Source: Viola odorata (taxonomy: Eukaryota; Streptophyta; Magnoliopsida; Malpighiales; Violaceae). Taken from it: 64,000 nucleotides of DNA. The notes beneath the pieces are model-generated. The model saw only the letters and a list, made by a program, of their open reading frames with translations. It did not search any database and was not told the DNA's origin. Location of the stretch: contig OY829540.1 of assembly GCA_963691705.1 (NCBI GenBank), forward strand, positions 46,722,158 to 46,786,157, read 5' to 3'. The translations under genes and the position numbers were made by a program. This document shows, piece by piece, positions 1 to 11,200 of this stretch. How positions within the stretch are numbered: position 1 is the first letter of the stretch; every line of letters begins with the position of its first letter.

Positions 1-326
1 ACTTTTGTGTGGCGGTTCAAAACCCCACCTTTCAAACTTTTGTGTGGCGGCTCAAAACCCCACCTTTCAAACTTTCGTGTAAAACCGCCACCTTTCAAAC
101 TTTCATGTGGCGGTTTTTGAACCGCCACCTTTCAAACTTTCGTGTGGCGGTTCAAAACCCCACCTTTCAAACTTTAGTGTGGCGGTTCAAAACCCCACCT
201 TTCAAACTTTTGTGTGGCGGTTCAAAACCCCACCTTTCAAAATTTCGAGTGGCGGTTCAAAACCCCACTTACCAAGTTTTGTGTGGCGGTTCAAAGCCCC
301 ACCTTTCAAGTTTTGTGTGGCGGTCC
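1..326. repeat. Minisatellite family 1, about 35 bp unit
   Basis: About nine imperfect head-to-tail copies of a unit of about 35 bp. Each contains GTGTGGCGGTTCAAAACCCC followed by ACCTTTCAAACTTT. One copy (about 105-130) carries an inverted variant, GGCGGTTTTTGAACCGCC, which is a perfect palindrome. Long overlapping open frames here are a by-product of the periodicity and are not genes. The array runs off the left edge of the window. Confidence 0.93.
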
Positions 327-480
327 ACACCAATGTTCGGAGAGCGATGGTATCGCACAGACGTGCATTTACATCTTCAGCACCCACATCCAATGGGCAG
401 CAGCGTCCGAAAGGATTTCGCATCAACCTCCAACAGGCAGCAGCATTTTCCATTTCAATTATCACATCAAGCATATCATT

Positions 481-720
481 CTGCATCAATCAGCCACGGC
501 CTACGAGTACGACCCTCGACGTAGCTGAGTTTACTTTTCTACATCAATCAGCCACGACCTATGAGTACGACCCTCGACGTAGCTGAGTTTACTTTTCTGC
601 ACCAATCGGCGACGGCCAACGAGTATGACCCTCGACGTAGCTGAGTTTACTTTTCTGCATCAATCAGCGACGGCCTACGAGTACGACCCTCGACGAAGCT
701 GAAGTATATCTTTTCTGCAT
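481..720. repeat. Minisatellite family 2, 60 bp unit, four copies
   Basis: Four tandem copies of a 60-bp unit start at about 481, 541, 601 and 661. The shared core is CGAGTACGACCCTCGACG followed by TAGCTGAGTTTACTTTTCTG. The last copy is the most diverged. The stretch 327-480 before it is a short non-repetitive spacer with no recognisable gene. Confidence 0.93.
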
Positions 721-723
721 CGG

Positions 724-1065
724 CGTTTGAGAATTGCGGTGTCCCCATTCAGATGTCAAGTTTCATTTCCTGCATAGAGGTCTGACAATTGCAGTGTCCC
801 TGTTCAGATCTCAAGTTATATTTCTGCAATCTACCCAGGTCAAAATTCTCCAATCACCCATTTCACTTTTCAGTTGTGTCGTGGTGACTTGGTCACCCGT
901 GTTGCTGTGGCGACTTGGTCGTCCACTTTTCAGTTGTGTCGCGGTGACTTGGTCACCCATTTCTCATTTGTTGTGTCGTGGTGACTTGGTCACCCGTGTT
1001 GCTGTGACGACTTGGTCGTCCACTTTTCACTCATATCGTGCGGTGACTTGGTTACCCACTTGCCA
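724..1065. repeat. Minisatellite families 3 and 4
   Basis: Two copies of a unit of about 55 bp (core GCAGTGTCCCTGTTCAGAT) occupy 724-833. They are followed by three to four copies of a unit containing GGTGACTTGGTCACCCGT, interleaved with CGACTTGGTCGTCCACTTTT. GGTGACTTGGTCACC is itself a near palindrome. No gene is seen. Confidence 0.85.
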
Positions 1066-1194
1066 ACATGTCTTTTCAAAGGTGTGATTGGTCACATCCC
1101 TACACCCTGTCTATTACGTTTATCTCTCAAGATAGTTTTTGTTTCGATGATTCATCCCCTTCGGTAATTTTTCCCAACATATCATGCATGCATC

Positions 1195-1545
1195 TACTTT
1201 TTCGCACCAAGGTATGGACTGCGAGTGCTACCCTCGCCCTGCCTGATTTCCATTTCCACAAAGGTACGGACTGTGAGTGCTACCCTCGCCCTACCTGATT
1301 TACTTTTCTGCACCAAGGTATGGACTGCGAGTGCTACCCTCGCCCTGCCTGATTTCCATTTCATCATTTGCCTTTCACCCCACTATCCGGGAAGTCACCA
1401 TTTACTTTTTTCCTCATTATCAGAAAATTTGTCATTTACTGTAATTTGCATTTCATCCCATTATCAGAAACATTCCTGCAATTTGCTTTTCACCCCACTA
1501 TCAGGGAAGTCATCATTTACATTCCTGCAATTTACTGCGAGTGAC
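1195..1545. repeat. Minisatellite family 5 and a related short repeat
   Basis: Three copies of a unit of about 54 bp (core GGACTGCGAGTGCTACCCTC) lie at 1195-1365. Shorter diverged repeats with core CACCCCACTATCAGGGAAGT follow to about 1545. The right edge meets the recognisable promoter region of the first accessory gene at about 1560. The array therefore lies where the accessory genes C and D of Tat-1 would be expected. Confidence 0.85.
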
Positions 1546-1853
1546 TTCCCTGAGTTTTAAATGCTTAGACATAAATATCCTTCTGAGGTTTTTCCCACGT
1601 GTCACTTTCGCTTTGGGGCGTGTCCCGTTTTTACAGGCTATTCAATTTTCAAACTTAGCCTTTAGAAGGGAGCAACTGCTTTCTTTTAATACTCTTTGCT
1701 TGCACTTTGGAACTTTTCTCCTTCTTCTCTCTCTGAGTTTCATTTTTGTTTCAAAGGAAGTTTCAATCACCGTTCGTCGGCGCCGACGGTCTTGCTCACC
1801 GCCTTCTGTTCAAGGTACTTTACTTCTTCATATTTTCTTCTTGCTGATTCATT

Positions 1854-3973
1854 ATGAGCACGTCTAGGATTCCCAAGGATACTCAGTGGCCTACGGCCAC
1901 AACTAGGTCTTCTAAGGGTCTCCAGCAGCCCATAGATTTAGAAATCGAGAGAACACCCAGTGTTTTCGTTTATGAAACAGTATTGAAGGTTGAGTTGGAG
2001 GAAAACAGTATCTTTTCCCTCCTAGTTACTCTGTCAAGATTCCTGAAGTTGGTCAACAGCTTTACGACCCTCTATCGGGGAGTGATAGGATGGTGTATTT
2101 TAATATATTCCTTTACGGTTTTCGCTTTCCCATTCACGAAGCGGTGAAAGGATTACTGCGTCATTACGACATTAACCCGACTCAGATTACGCCTTCCTCC
2201 TTGCGGGATTCACGCCTTCATTCGTGCTTGTGAGTTGCGGGGTATCTTTATCTCGTCTGTCAATTTATTTTGCAAGTTTTTTAGCTTCAAGTGCCGCAAC
2301 TGTGTGGTAGATATCACCCTAAGGTGGAATGATGCGTTAGTGCAGTCATTCTGGCAGAAGTTCCAGGGCTTTGAAGAGACTTTGGCTGATTGGAAGAGCG
2401 GTTTCTTCATCGTGAAACTGCCTTTCTGCCCATGGCCTAGGGGCTTCAATCGGTGTCTTATTGATTCTATTTGGGTAAACCCGACAGTACTGTCCAAGGA
2501 AGAGCTTCGCCAAGCGAACATGCTGCTAGAGCTAAGTTCATCCTTCCGCATTCGAGAGTTTGCCTTGTACAGGCTTATAGAGGAGTGTACTATAAGTAAG
2601 TTTCTTTCCTCCCGTTATCACTTTGACTTATTCAATGTTCTGATATGCCTCGTTGACAGGTGACGCTGGAAATCAATCGTCGGGCGATAAGGACGTTCCT
2701 TTGAACGTGAAGCCGCTTCAATCGTTGCCGCCTTCTCCTCCGCCTTAGAATTCCAGTCACCCTGCCGCTCCACCGAAGAGAAAAAGAATCAAGACAGTTG
2801 CCAGGCGCGACATTTCCAACCGAACCTCTCGGTTCCTTGAGAGGTGGTTGCCCATTCGGAACAGGGGAGTGACTCTGAACCGTCCTAAGATTGAAGTAAC
2901 TGACAGCGGTAGTGAGGACATGGATATCAACTCTGGGCTTCGTCATGCTTCCGCGGCTGAGCAGAAGAAGCTTAGAATAGGAAATAGCAATCCAGTCACT
3001 GAGGCTGCTTTAAAGAAGGTTAACGGGACTCCTGCCGCTGGAGCAGACACCCTTGGTGGTGCGAGTACTTCCAAAATGGCGATAGTGGTTGAGGTGTCAA
3101 CCAGCGTTCCTCCTGACACTTCCGAGGTTTCGCCAGTGGTCAACTCGCCTTCTTTAACTGCTGCTCCTGACTCTCCTATTTCCTCTTTCATTCCTGATGT
3201 CGCTGCACCAAACCCTGAGCCTGCTGCTACTCCTGACCCTCTGCCAAATGGCCTTCTGCCATTATTCTGCACTTCTATTTCAGGAGTTGGTGATTCCGCT
3301 AAAAATTGTTCTCCTCCCTTTATCGCCAATCTTTCCTCTCAGGGTCCTCAAGGAGTTACTTCCTACCGCCTGGATCTGTCCACATTTGGTACCAGCGGAC
3401 TTCGCGCACTAGGGATATCAGATCCGCTATCGCGTGATGAGCCGGTAGGCTCGATAGTGAGTGCAATACTTGGTTCTCCTGAAGATAGGGAGGAGATATC
3501 GAAGCTTCCTCTAGAGGTTCATTGTGAACGCGCTCTGAATGACGTGCTGGCTAGCTTCCGCATGCTGAATTACTTCCTCGATATCTATAGCGACAAGATT
3601 TGAGGTTCCCCTGTCAAGGTGGCAGAGTTGATGCAACTCCAGAGTGATACCCAGGCAGAGTTGAACGACTGTCGTGCCGAGTTGGCCAGAGAGAAGTCAA
3701 TAGGGAAGGCAAAGATAGAGCTTTTGGAGGCGGAATTGGTGGCTGCTGACAGAAGAAACTCTCCTTCGTGAAGAGATATCGGCCCGTGACGCGGAGTTGG
3801 CGAAGGTACCCACTGAGATATCGTGGTGGAAAGACAAAGCAATACGAGCCTTTGCCGCCGGATTCCCAAACTATTACCGTAGCGGGGCTTTCGATCCTGC
3901 CAAGATAGATGATTACGCCTTTGAGAAATTAAAGGATGTAGATGTCGGGGGCAATAAAGGAGCTCTTCCATGA
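1854..3973 (+). pseudogene. Tat-1 aORF-B: PF04195-like antisense accessory gene, decayed
   Basis: This gene is opposite to the gag-pol of Tat-1. The start at 1854 is chosen by alignment with the aORF-B copies of Tat-2, Tat-3 and Tat-4. Exon 1 (1854-2595) encodes a domain resembling Pfam PF04195, with the family pattern of a Gly-Phe-x-x-Pro motif, Asn-Pro-x-Gln and a Trp/Cys-Tyr-Ala-Phe helix. Exon 2 (from 2660) encodes a Pro/Ser-rich middle and a C-terminal coiled coil. Between them is a GT-AG intron (2596-2659, 64 bp); removing it restores the frame used by the Tat-2 copy. Exon 1 is frameshifted near 2030 and exon 2 has a TAG near 2747, another stop at 3601 and a further frameshift. Function is unknown; the family name comes from its association with gypsy elements. 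Not a host gene: all four elements carry it in the same place. Confidence 0.82.
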
Positions 3974-4573
3974 TTGGCGTAAGGCAACGCCTGAGAGTGT
4001 TTTATTTTTCTTCAAACATTGGCTTCATTTGGCTTGTAATAATTGATAAAGCTTGCATAATAATGATTGTCATTCCGCTCTGAATAACGATTAATTTACT
4101 TATTGGTGTTATCTTGCCAGCTGATAACTCGACTATCGCTTGTTATGTCATTATGCTTGTCTTCTTTTTGATAAAGTGATTCTACTTTTCGGAGCATTTA
4201 ATGCTCAGGATCCCCTCATTAATGTGAGCAAGGGATCAGGATGGTTCAGAGGCACGTGTCTATTCGTCAGGACGCTAGGGCTAGCGTGATTTGATAGGAT
4301 CAAAGCGTCTTCTCACTTTTCTAGGGTTGCACTCATTGCTCACGCCTGTCACGCAATGACTGTTCCAGCAGTCGTTTCACTTGGGCTCTTAGGGTTATAA
4401 AACCCAACACTTATTTCTTTTTTCCACTTTTGATAATCTGCTTTCTCTGTATCCTCTCGAATCGTCTTGCATTTCTACTTTTCATCCTCTGGGTGCTTCA
4501 GTTTCCTTCTTAGAAAGGTATTTCTTTATTCCCCTTTGTTGTCTTCTTCATCTTTTTGTTTTCTTTTTCCACC
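3974..4573 (+). promoter_or_regulatory. Tat-1 aORF-B to aORF-A spacer and aORF-A promoter
   Basis: Non-coding spacer between the two accessory genes. It holds the palindrome GAGCATTTAATGCTC (about 4192-4206), preceded by CTACTTTTC, and a TATA box in GGGTTATAAAACCC (about 4392-4405). The TATA box is about 170 bp before the start codon at 4574. Both motifs recur at matching positions in Tat-2 and Tat-4, which supports a promoter. AAAGGTA at about 4514, in the presumed leader, is also shared between copies. Confidence 0.72.
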
Positions 4574-6994
4574 ATGGGTAAAAGTAAAACTTGTGCTTCT
4601 AGGTCTAAATCGGTCGATGAGGAGAAAATAGATAATACAGCCAGTACTATTACTTCTCCGGCCATCCTCCATAAGTATTTAACCGATCATTATGCCAACA
4701 TCCCCAAGGGCTTCAAGGTTTCTCTTGCCCCTGATTCTTTACGCCTGAACAACATTCTGACCGGCAAACATAGAATCTTGTATGCCCAGATGTTTCTCTA
4801 CGGTTTCCAGTTTCCGGTTTCCGGTTGACTCTTTTATCCAAGAGTTGCTTACTTCTCTTGATCTGAGCCCCGTTCAGTTAGCTCCAAATGCATACTGCGA
4901 CGTTTATGCATTTTTGGAACTCTGTAAGTACAAGGGAATTACCTCTCCTTCCCTTGCATTACTCAAATCTTTATTTCAAATGTACAACCGTCAGGGTGTG
5001 ATAGCAATATCACCCCGTTATGACGATGATTCCCTTAAGAACTTCACCTGGAAACTCCTTCATCTAGAATCTTCCATTGATGGGTAGAAAGAACAATTTT
5101 TTATTATCGAAACTCCTGAGCTTCCGGGCCCATGGTAGCGGTCTGGTTTCAATCAAGATGTCAAGGACAGTGCTTGGCGCCGGGAGGCCCTTAACGAGAT
5201 AGAGCAAAACTGGTTTAACAAGTTGCTCAAACTAGAAATCAGCGTTCACACCCGCGTTCTGGCCTGCGGGGCCGATATCCGATCCTGCGTTAAACGTGAG
5301 TATCGCGTCATTTTTTGATTTTCGGCATTGATACTAACGCTAACGTTGTCTTGTGCTTTTGCAGCGACTGATCCCAAGTACATTCCTGAGAGCGTTAGGA
5401 GGCGCTTAAAAAGGCTTTAATAAAGAGGGGAGGCCGAACGAACGGCCGCAGCTGCCGATACCATCGCCACTTCAGTTGTTCCGCCTGTTACTATTTCGAT
5501 TCCTCCCCAAGCATCTTCTACTCCGGTTGGCAAGGAAACCGCGACCATACCTGTCGGTATTCCTGTCATATCAGTTGCTGCTCTTCCTATTCAGCCATCC
5601 GCTTCTAAGGCTTCCGCAAAGGGAAAAAAGAAAAGGAAGACAAGGAGCGTCGCCACCTTCACGTCTTCTTCGGACGCGGTAGCCTCTTCAGAAGCACCTA
5701 TCGCTGAAACGGTAGTTGTAAATACTCCACGATATCTCTTGTACTGCTCTTCAATGCCTTCCTGCATTTTTTCTTATTTTTCATATCTGGTGATTGTTTT
5801 TCTTCATAGGACACTTCTGCTGCTTCTAACCATACGCTACCGCCGAGCAATATGGATTTACAGCATGTACTGAATCAATCAAGGAAGAGGCAGAAACCTG
5901 ATGGAGAAGGCACAAGCCTGTCGTCGAGTCAAGTTGATGTTGGGGAAAAACATCAGATCGCTCTTGACTCTTCACCACCTCCCCAGAACCAGGCCGTTAA
6001 CATTTTTGGGAACCTGGGCGTTCCTGGGCCTTTCGAGACTTCTCCACCCTCGTTTGGCTCGGAGGTTCCTTGTTTTTCTTCCAACTTGGGCTATAATGAT
6101 GACTTATCAGGCTTTTCCTCCTATCAACCCCATGACCCTTTTGGGCTTCAAGGGGGTTCCTCTACTAACCAGCCTCCCTCCCCTCCTGCCGTGGTCTTTG
6201 TACCTTTTAACGCTTCAGCGCTTAAGCACTTCTGGGAGGGAGCGGTTGTGTCCAGTCTCCTGGCCGATGTAAGTTCAGTTAACGCTGCCGGGCCTGTTAC
6301 CCATCAACTGGACCTGACTACGCTGCGTAGTTCAGGAATCGCGGCCATCGGGGGCGATAACTCTGCTATCACTGCTTCATTCCTAGCCGCTCATATGTTA
6401 ACATCTTCCAAAGAACAAAACACTTTTGCTGCTGAGGGGGATAGAGAGCAAGCTGACTTGCTGCGTTCTAATCTCTTTACCGGTCTCATCCGGTTTCATC
6501 TTTATACAGAGCGCATGTCGCAAAAGACGGTTGCCCTTGCCGCTTCCGCGGATAAACTTTCAAAGGAGCAGGAAGAGAAGCAGAGGTTGCTGGAAGAGCG
6601 ACAAGAATGCATAAGGGCCATGGAAGTGGCCAAAGAGGAGGCAAGAGAGGTGAAGCAACGGTTGGCCGATTCTAATGTCGCTCTGTCAGCTGAACAGTTG
6701 AAGAGTATCGCTCTTGAGGGAGAGAAAGAGGCTCTGGCGGAAGAGAGGGTCGCCTTGGCAGAAGAGAAGGCGGCACTTATGAGAGAGACGACAATCAAGT
6801 GTCAGTGGTATGTCGAAAGGACTGCTGCCATCATGGCTGACTATTTCGTGGAGGTTCATGGAGAAGAATTTTATAAAGGTGACGCCATTTCTGACGCCTT
6901 TTTGTGGAATTCAGTTTATCTCAATGATGAAGGCTTCCACATAGCCAGCTCAAAGGGCTATCAGGGGCGGGAGAGCTTGGGGAATCAGTCGTAG
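4574..6994 (+). pseudogene. Tat-1 aORF-A: PF04195-like antisense accessory gene, decayed
   Basis: Paralogue of aORF-B, lying nearer to pol. The start at 4574 gives the same opening (Met, then a basic Lys/Arg-Ser stretch and Asp-Glu-Glu-Lys) as the Tat-2 and Tat-4 copies. Exon 1 (4574-5295) carries the PF04195-like domain. Intron 1 is 5296-5364 (GT-AG, 69 bp); exon 2 is a short basic region ending in a Lys/Arg-rich, possible nuclear-localisation segment; intron 2 is about 5718-5819. Exon 3 (5820-6994) is open: a Pro/Gly/Ser-rich stretch, then a long Glu/Lys/Ala coiled coil and a conserved tail with Trp-Tyr followed by Arg-Thr. Damage is in exons 1 and 2: a small duplication shifts the frame near 4810, and three Trp or Lys codons have become stops (about 5085, 5137, 5418). 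Function unknown. Confidence 0.84.
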
Positions 6995-7659
6995 ACAGGG
7001 TATTATTGCCATCTTTTTGTGAGGATTAAGTGTCATCCTCTTTTTGTCCATCTTTTTTGTATACTTTTGCGACCTTTTGTGGGTGCTTTAAACAGCAGCA
7101 CTTCTGTGATACTAGATTCCTTTGTTGTTGATTTCCTTTTCTGTACTTCTTTTTCCTCAAGTTTTACTTAGCATGGCCATCACTCCATTATCATCCTGAT
7201 TATGCTGACGGGTTTCGCCAGGTTCATCTTAATCGCTGCTCGGCATCATCAGAAATGATATTCCACAGAAAAGAAGTATCATTCCCACGATCAAAAGAGA
7301 TAACGAGTAGGGTCTGTAGGCCATATTCCTCGAATCATGTAGAAATCGGTGTGATTTTCCTCACGTCAATCTCGTTGACAGGTCGCTCAACTCCATTGTC
7401 ATCTCGAGCGTTGATATCTCCGTTAGTCAGAAATATCCTGCACACTCTTAATTAATGTTTATTAGTAAGAGATATGCGATAACGGACACTAGTTACCCGT
7501 AGGAGCCAATCCGCTGCCATTTTAGGGTGTCGGTGTCGCTCGTTATCACTTTCTCAACTAGCTCACTTCACCAGGGATTCCGCATCTGGTTACTCGCTAG
7601 GATTTTGTGATTCTTCGTGTTTCCACGTTACCACGATTGGCTGGAAAGTACCTCCTCTT
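6995..7659. other. Tat-1 non-coding region after aORF-A
   Basis: About 660 bp between the end of aORF-A and the minisatellite. No open frame resembles a known protein. The matching regions of Tat-2 (19026-19566) and Tat-4 (56906-57570) are also non-coding, so this looks like the shared 3' flank of the antisense gene and the tail of the pol untranslated region. Confidence 0.6.
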
Positions 7660-8140
7660 GGTGAGCCGTCTGATTAGGACAGGTCGTCACAAGGTTAGGA
7701 CTTTTCACTTTCGGGTGTTGTCCTCGCATCCCAGAATCGTGCCCTCACTTAATGAGTCGTCTATATTAGCCCAGTCACAAGGATAGGATTTTCACTTGCA
7801 AGATGGAGTTACTATTTCCCCGGGGCGTGCCTTTCCTTAACGAGCCGTCTCCACGAGAACGGTCGGTATAAGGATTGGACTTTTCACCCCCAGGGATACC
7901 GGGGCGTGCCTTATCTTAGTGGGCCGCCTATATTAGCACGATTTACCAAAAGGAAAGGACTTTTCACCCCCGGGGGCGTCGGGACGTGCCTCGTCTTATG
8001 GCCCACGCATGGCTACCACAAGGATAGGACTTTTCACTCCCAACACTAAATATTAGGTGTGTCAGGGCGTGCCTTCACTTAGTGAGCCGTCTGATCAAGA
8101 CCGACCATCACAAGGATAGGACTTTTCACTCCTAGCAACC
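7660..8140 (-). repeat. Tat-1 pol-proximal minisatellite, six units
   Basis: Six imperfect units of about 75-95 bp. Each contains CACAAGGATAGGACTTTTCA and a GTGAGCCGTCTGAT-like segment on the plus strand. They are the reverse complement of the arrays at 18829-19025 (Tat-2) and 55855-56905 (Tat-4) and lie at the same place, just after the pol stop. Arrays between pol and the 3' LTR are known for Tat/Ogre-type elements. Confidence 0.88.
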
Positions 8141-8299
8141 CCTTTTTATCATTTGCACACACACACAACCGCAAAACACAAGAAAGCTCACTATTCAAGC
8201 GTTACCACAAGTTAGGGCTGGCGTTAGTAAAACGTGCAGAGATAAATCAAAGTCTAGCATGATATAATTTCAATCGAGCAATATTCTAAGAGTTAGGTA

Positions 8300-11200
8300 A
8301 GGGGGTACCGTTGAGTGTCTCCAGATGATACGCTCCCCTCCCGACAATACGGGTAACGCGGTGTGGCCCTTCCAAGTTCGGGCTGAGCTTTCCCCGGCGC
8401 TGACCAGTTGCTCACTTGTCTCTGAGTACCAGGTCGCCTACTTTCAGCAGTCATTCCTTGATGCGCCTATTGTGATAACGCGCTATCTTTTGTTTGTAAT
8501 GTAACATTTTCAGAAGAGCTTCCTCTCGCAATTCTGGCAGCGCGTCAAGGTTAACTCGTAACCTTTCCGCATTCAGCTCTTCTCTGAAATAGGCTACTCG
8601 TAGGCTCATAGTACCAATCTCCACGGGCGTGACGACCTCAATACCGAAAGCCAGTGCGAATGGTGTTTCTCCCGTGCTGGTTTTTATGGTCATGCGGTAT
8701 GCCCACATCACATACGGCAGCTCGTCTACCCATTTCTTTTTGGATCCTTCTAGGTTATTCTTAACGCCGTTAAGGATGCTCCGGTTCGTCACCTCTGTCT
8801 GACCATTGGTTTGCGGATGAGACACGGAAGAGAACCTCTGCTCAATTCCGAACTCCACGCATTGGTCTTTGAAGAATTGGCTGGTGAACTGCGTTCCGTT
8901 ATCGCTGACTAGCACACGGGGTACGCCGAATCGCATGATAACTTGATGTTTAAAGAAACGCTAGATTTTCTTAGTCGTGATGTTGGCAACCGCCTCAGCT
9001 TCCGCGCATTTAGTAAAGTAGTCTACCACCACGACCACAAACTTTAACTGAGACCTCGCCTTTGGGAACGGTCCTAGGATATCAATCCCCCATTTCGCAA
9101 AAGGATAAGGAGCAATGATGTCATAAATTTGTGTGGCGGGTTGTCGAGGAATCTTAGAGAATTCCTAAGACTTTTGGCAAGTTCGCACGTAATTATGGCA
9201 CTCTTTCTGGATAGTAGGCCAGTAGAAGCCCGATCTAAAGACCTGCGCAGCCAAGGTGCCACCGGATGCATGCATGCCGCAAATTCCTTCGTGGATTTCG
9301 CGGAGGGTATGAAGACCATCTTGTTCCGCTATGCACCTGGCAGCTGGGTGAGAGAAACATCTCCGCATTAGTTCCCCGTTATAGTACGTGCACCGTGTCG
9401 CTTGTTTTAGTATTTTCTTTTTCTCAGCGTTATCTGCTGGTAGCTCATCATGTTTTAAGTATTTTATGACGGGAATTCTCCAGTCATTTTTAATTTCTTC
9501 TACGTAAAGCGTAGCCTGTTCTTCCATGAAGGAAGGTACGGGTATCTCCTGGTAGTATACCCCCTTAGGCAAGGTTATCCGCCTCAGCGTTATCCTCTCG
9601 AGGAATGTGCTCGAAGTTGACTTGTATGCCACTTTTCTTTATTTCCATCAGCTCGCGTTTTACTTTAGCAAGGTATTGCACCATGATGGGCTCCCTAGCT
9701 TGAGAGTGTCCCAAGACTTGGTCTATTATCAGTTTGGAGTCTCCACAGATTTTCAACCGCAGGTCTCCCAACCTCCCTGAATCATGCATGCCTTTTATGG
9801 AGAAGTTTTTTCCTATCCTGAGCCCAGCTAATAATGCTTCGTATTCTGCAGCGTTGTTAGATAACGGCTGTAGGATTCGGATGGCATATCGCACATGGAT
9901 GTCGTGAGGCCCACTCATGAAGATTCCGGCTCCAGCAAGCTCTTGATTTTTGGCACCGTCCACGTGGATGACCCACAGGTCAGTGTAGGTTTCAGGGAAT
10001 GGGAGGTTCAACTCCTCTTTTTCTTTTTCAGTCAATTCTGTCATCGGATCTAGCATAAAGGTGCATTCCGCGATAAAGTCTGCTAGAATTTGAGCCTTCA
10101 CAGATGGTCGGGATCTGTAGTGCAACCCATATTGTTCAAGCTCGATGGCCCAAATCAGCATTCTCCCAGAGGACTCGGGCTTCCAAAATATCCTCTTTAA
10201 AGGTTGATCCGTAAGCACAATGACGGTGTGAGCTTGGAAATATCGGCCCATCTTTCGCGTCGCTTGTATTAATGCGAACGCTATTTTCTCTAATCAAGCA
10301 TATCGCAACTCGGCATCTTTCAAGATGTGACTTACGAAGTATACAGGGCGGTGCGTGTGATTGTCATCTCGCGCAAGGACCGCACTGACCACTTCGTCCG
10401 CAACCCCAAGGTATAAATATAGGATATCGCCAGGTTCAGGTCTTCTCAGGACCAAGACAGACCATAGGTAGGCCTTCAGGCCTGCGAATACCTCTTCGCA
10501 TTCTGCCGTCCATCCGAAAATGGCTTTCTTGCGTATAACTTTGAAAAAGATGAGGCATCTCTCGTCTTGTTTAGAAATAAACCGTCCCAGAGCGATAACA
10601 CACCTTGTTAGTTTTTGTATCTCCTTCACGGTTCGAGGAGATATCATGTCTTGGATGGCTTTGATTTTTGAAGGGTTGGGTTGGATACCCTTTTGACTGA
10701 CCACGTAACCCAAAAATTTGCCTGTTTGAAAGGCAAACATGCACTTTCGAGGGTTTAGCTTCATTTGGTACCGTTTCATTACTTCAAAGATTTCCGCCAG
10801 GTCGGATAAATGGTCTCTGAAGCTTCGGCTTTTGACCAGTATGTCATCGACATACGCCTCTACATTTCACCCAATCTATTTTTCTAAGACTTGATTCGCC
10901 ATTCGCTGGAAGGTGGCTCCAGCGTTTTTCAACCCAAATGGCATCGCCGTGTAACAATAGGTGGCCTTGGGAGTGATGAAAACATTTTTCTCTTTATCCT
11001 CATTGGCCATGGGGATTTGGTGGTACCCCGAGTTGGCATCTAGCGAGCTCAGATAAGCATACCCGGCAGCCTGATCGACTAACTGATCAATCCGAGGAAG
11101 CGGGTAACAATCTTTGGGATAGGCATCGTTCAAGTCAATGAAGTCGATGCACATGCGTCACTCTCCATTAGGCTTGGGAACTAGGACTGGGTTAACCAAC

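Noticed and set aside
9..586. Long overlapping ORFs with repeated Phe-Gln-Thr-Phe-x-Trp-Arg segments
   Set aside because: They are read through a minisatellite in all frames; no start context, no homology, and the period explains the open frames.
1854..6994. Idea that the PF04195-like genes are host genes flanking the transposons
   Set aside because: They recur at the same place and orientation in four elements with the same neighbours.
7660..8140. Regularly spaced repeats resembling a CRISPR array
   Set aside because: Spacers are also repeated and the array is a known type of retrotransposon minisatellite in plant DNA.
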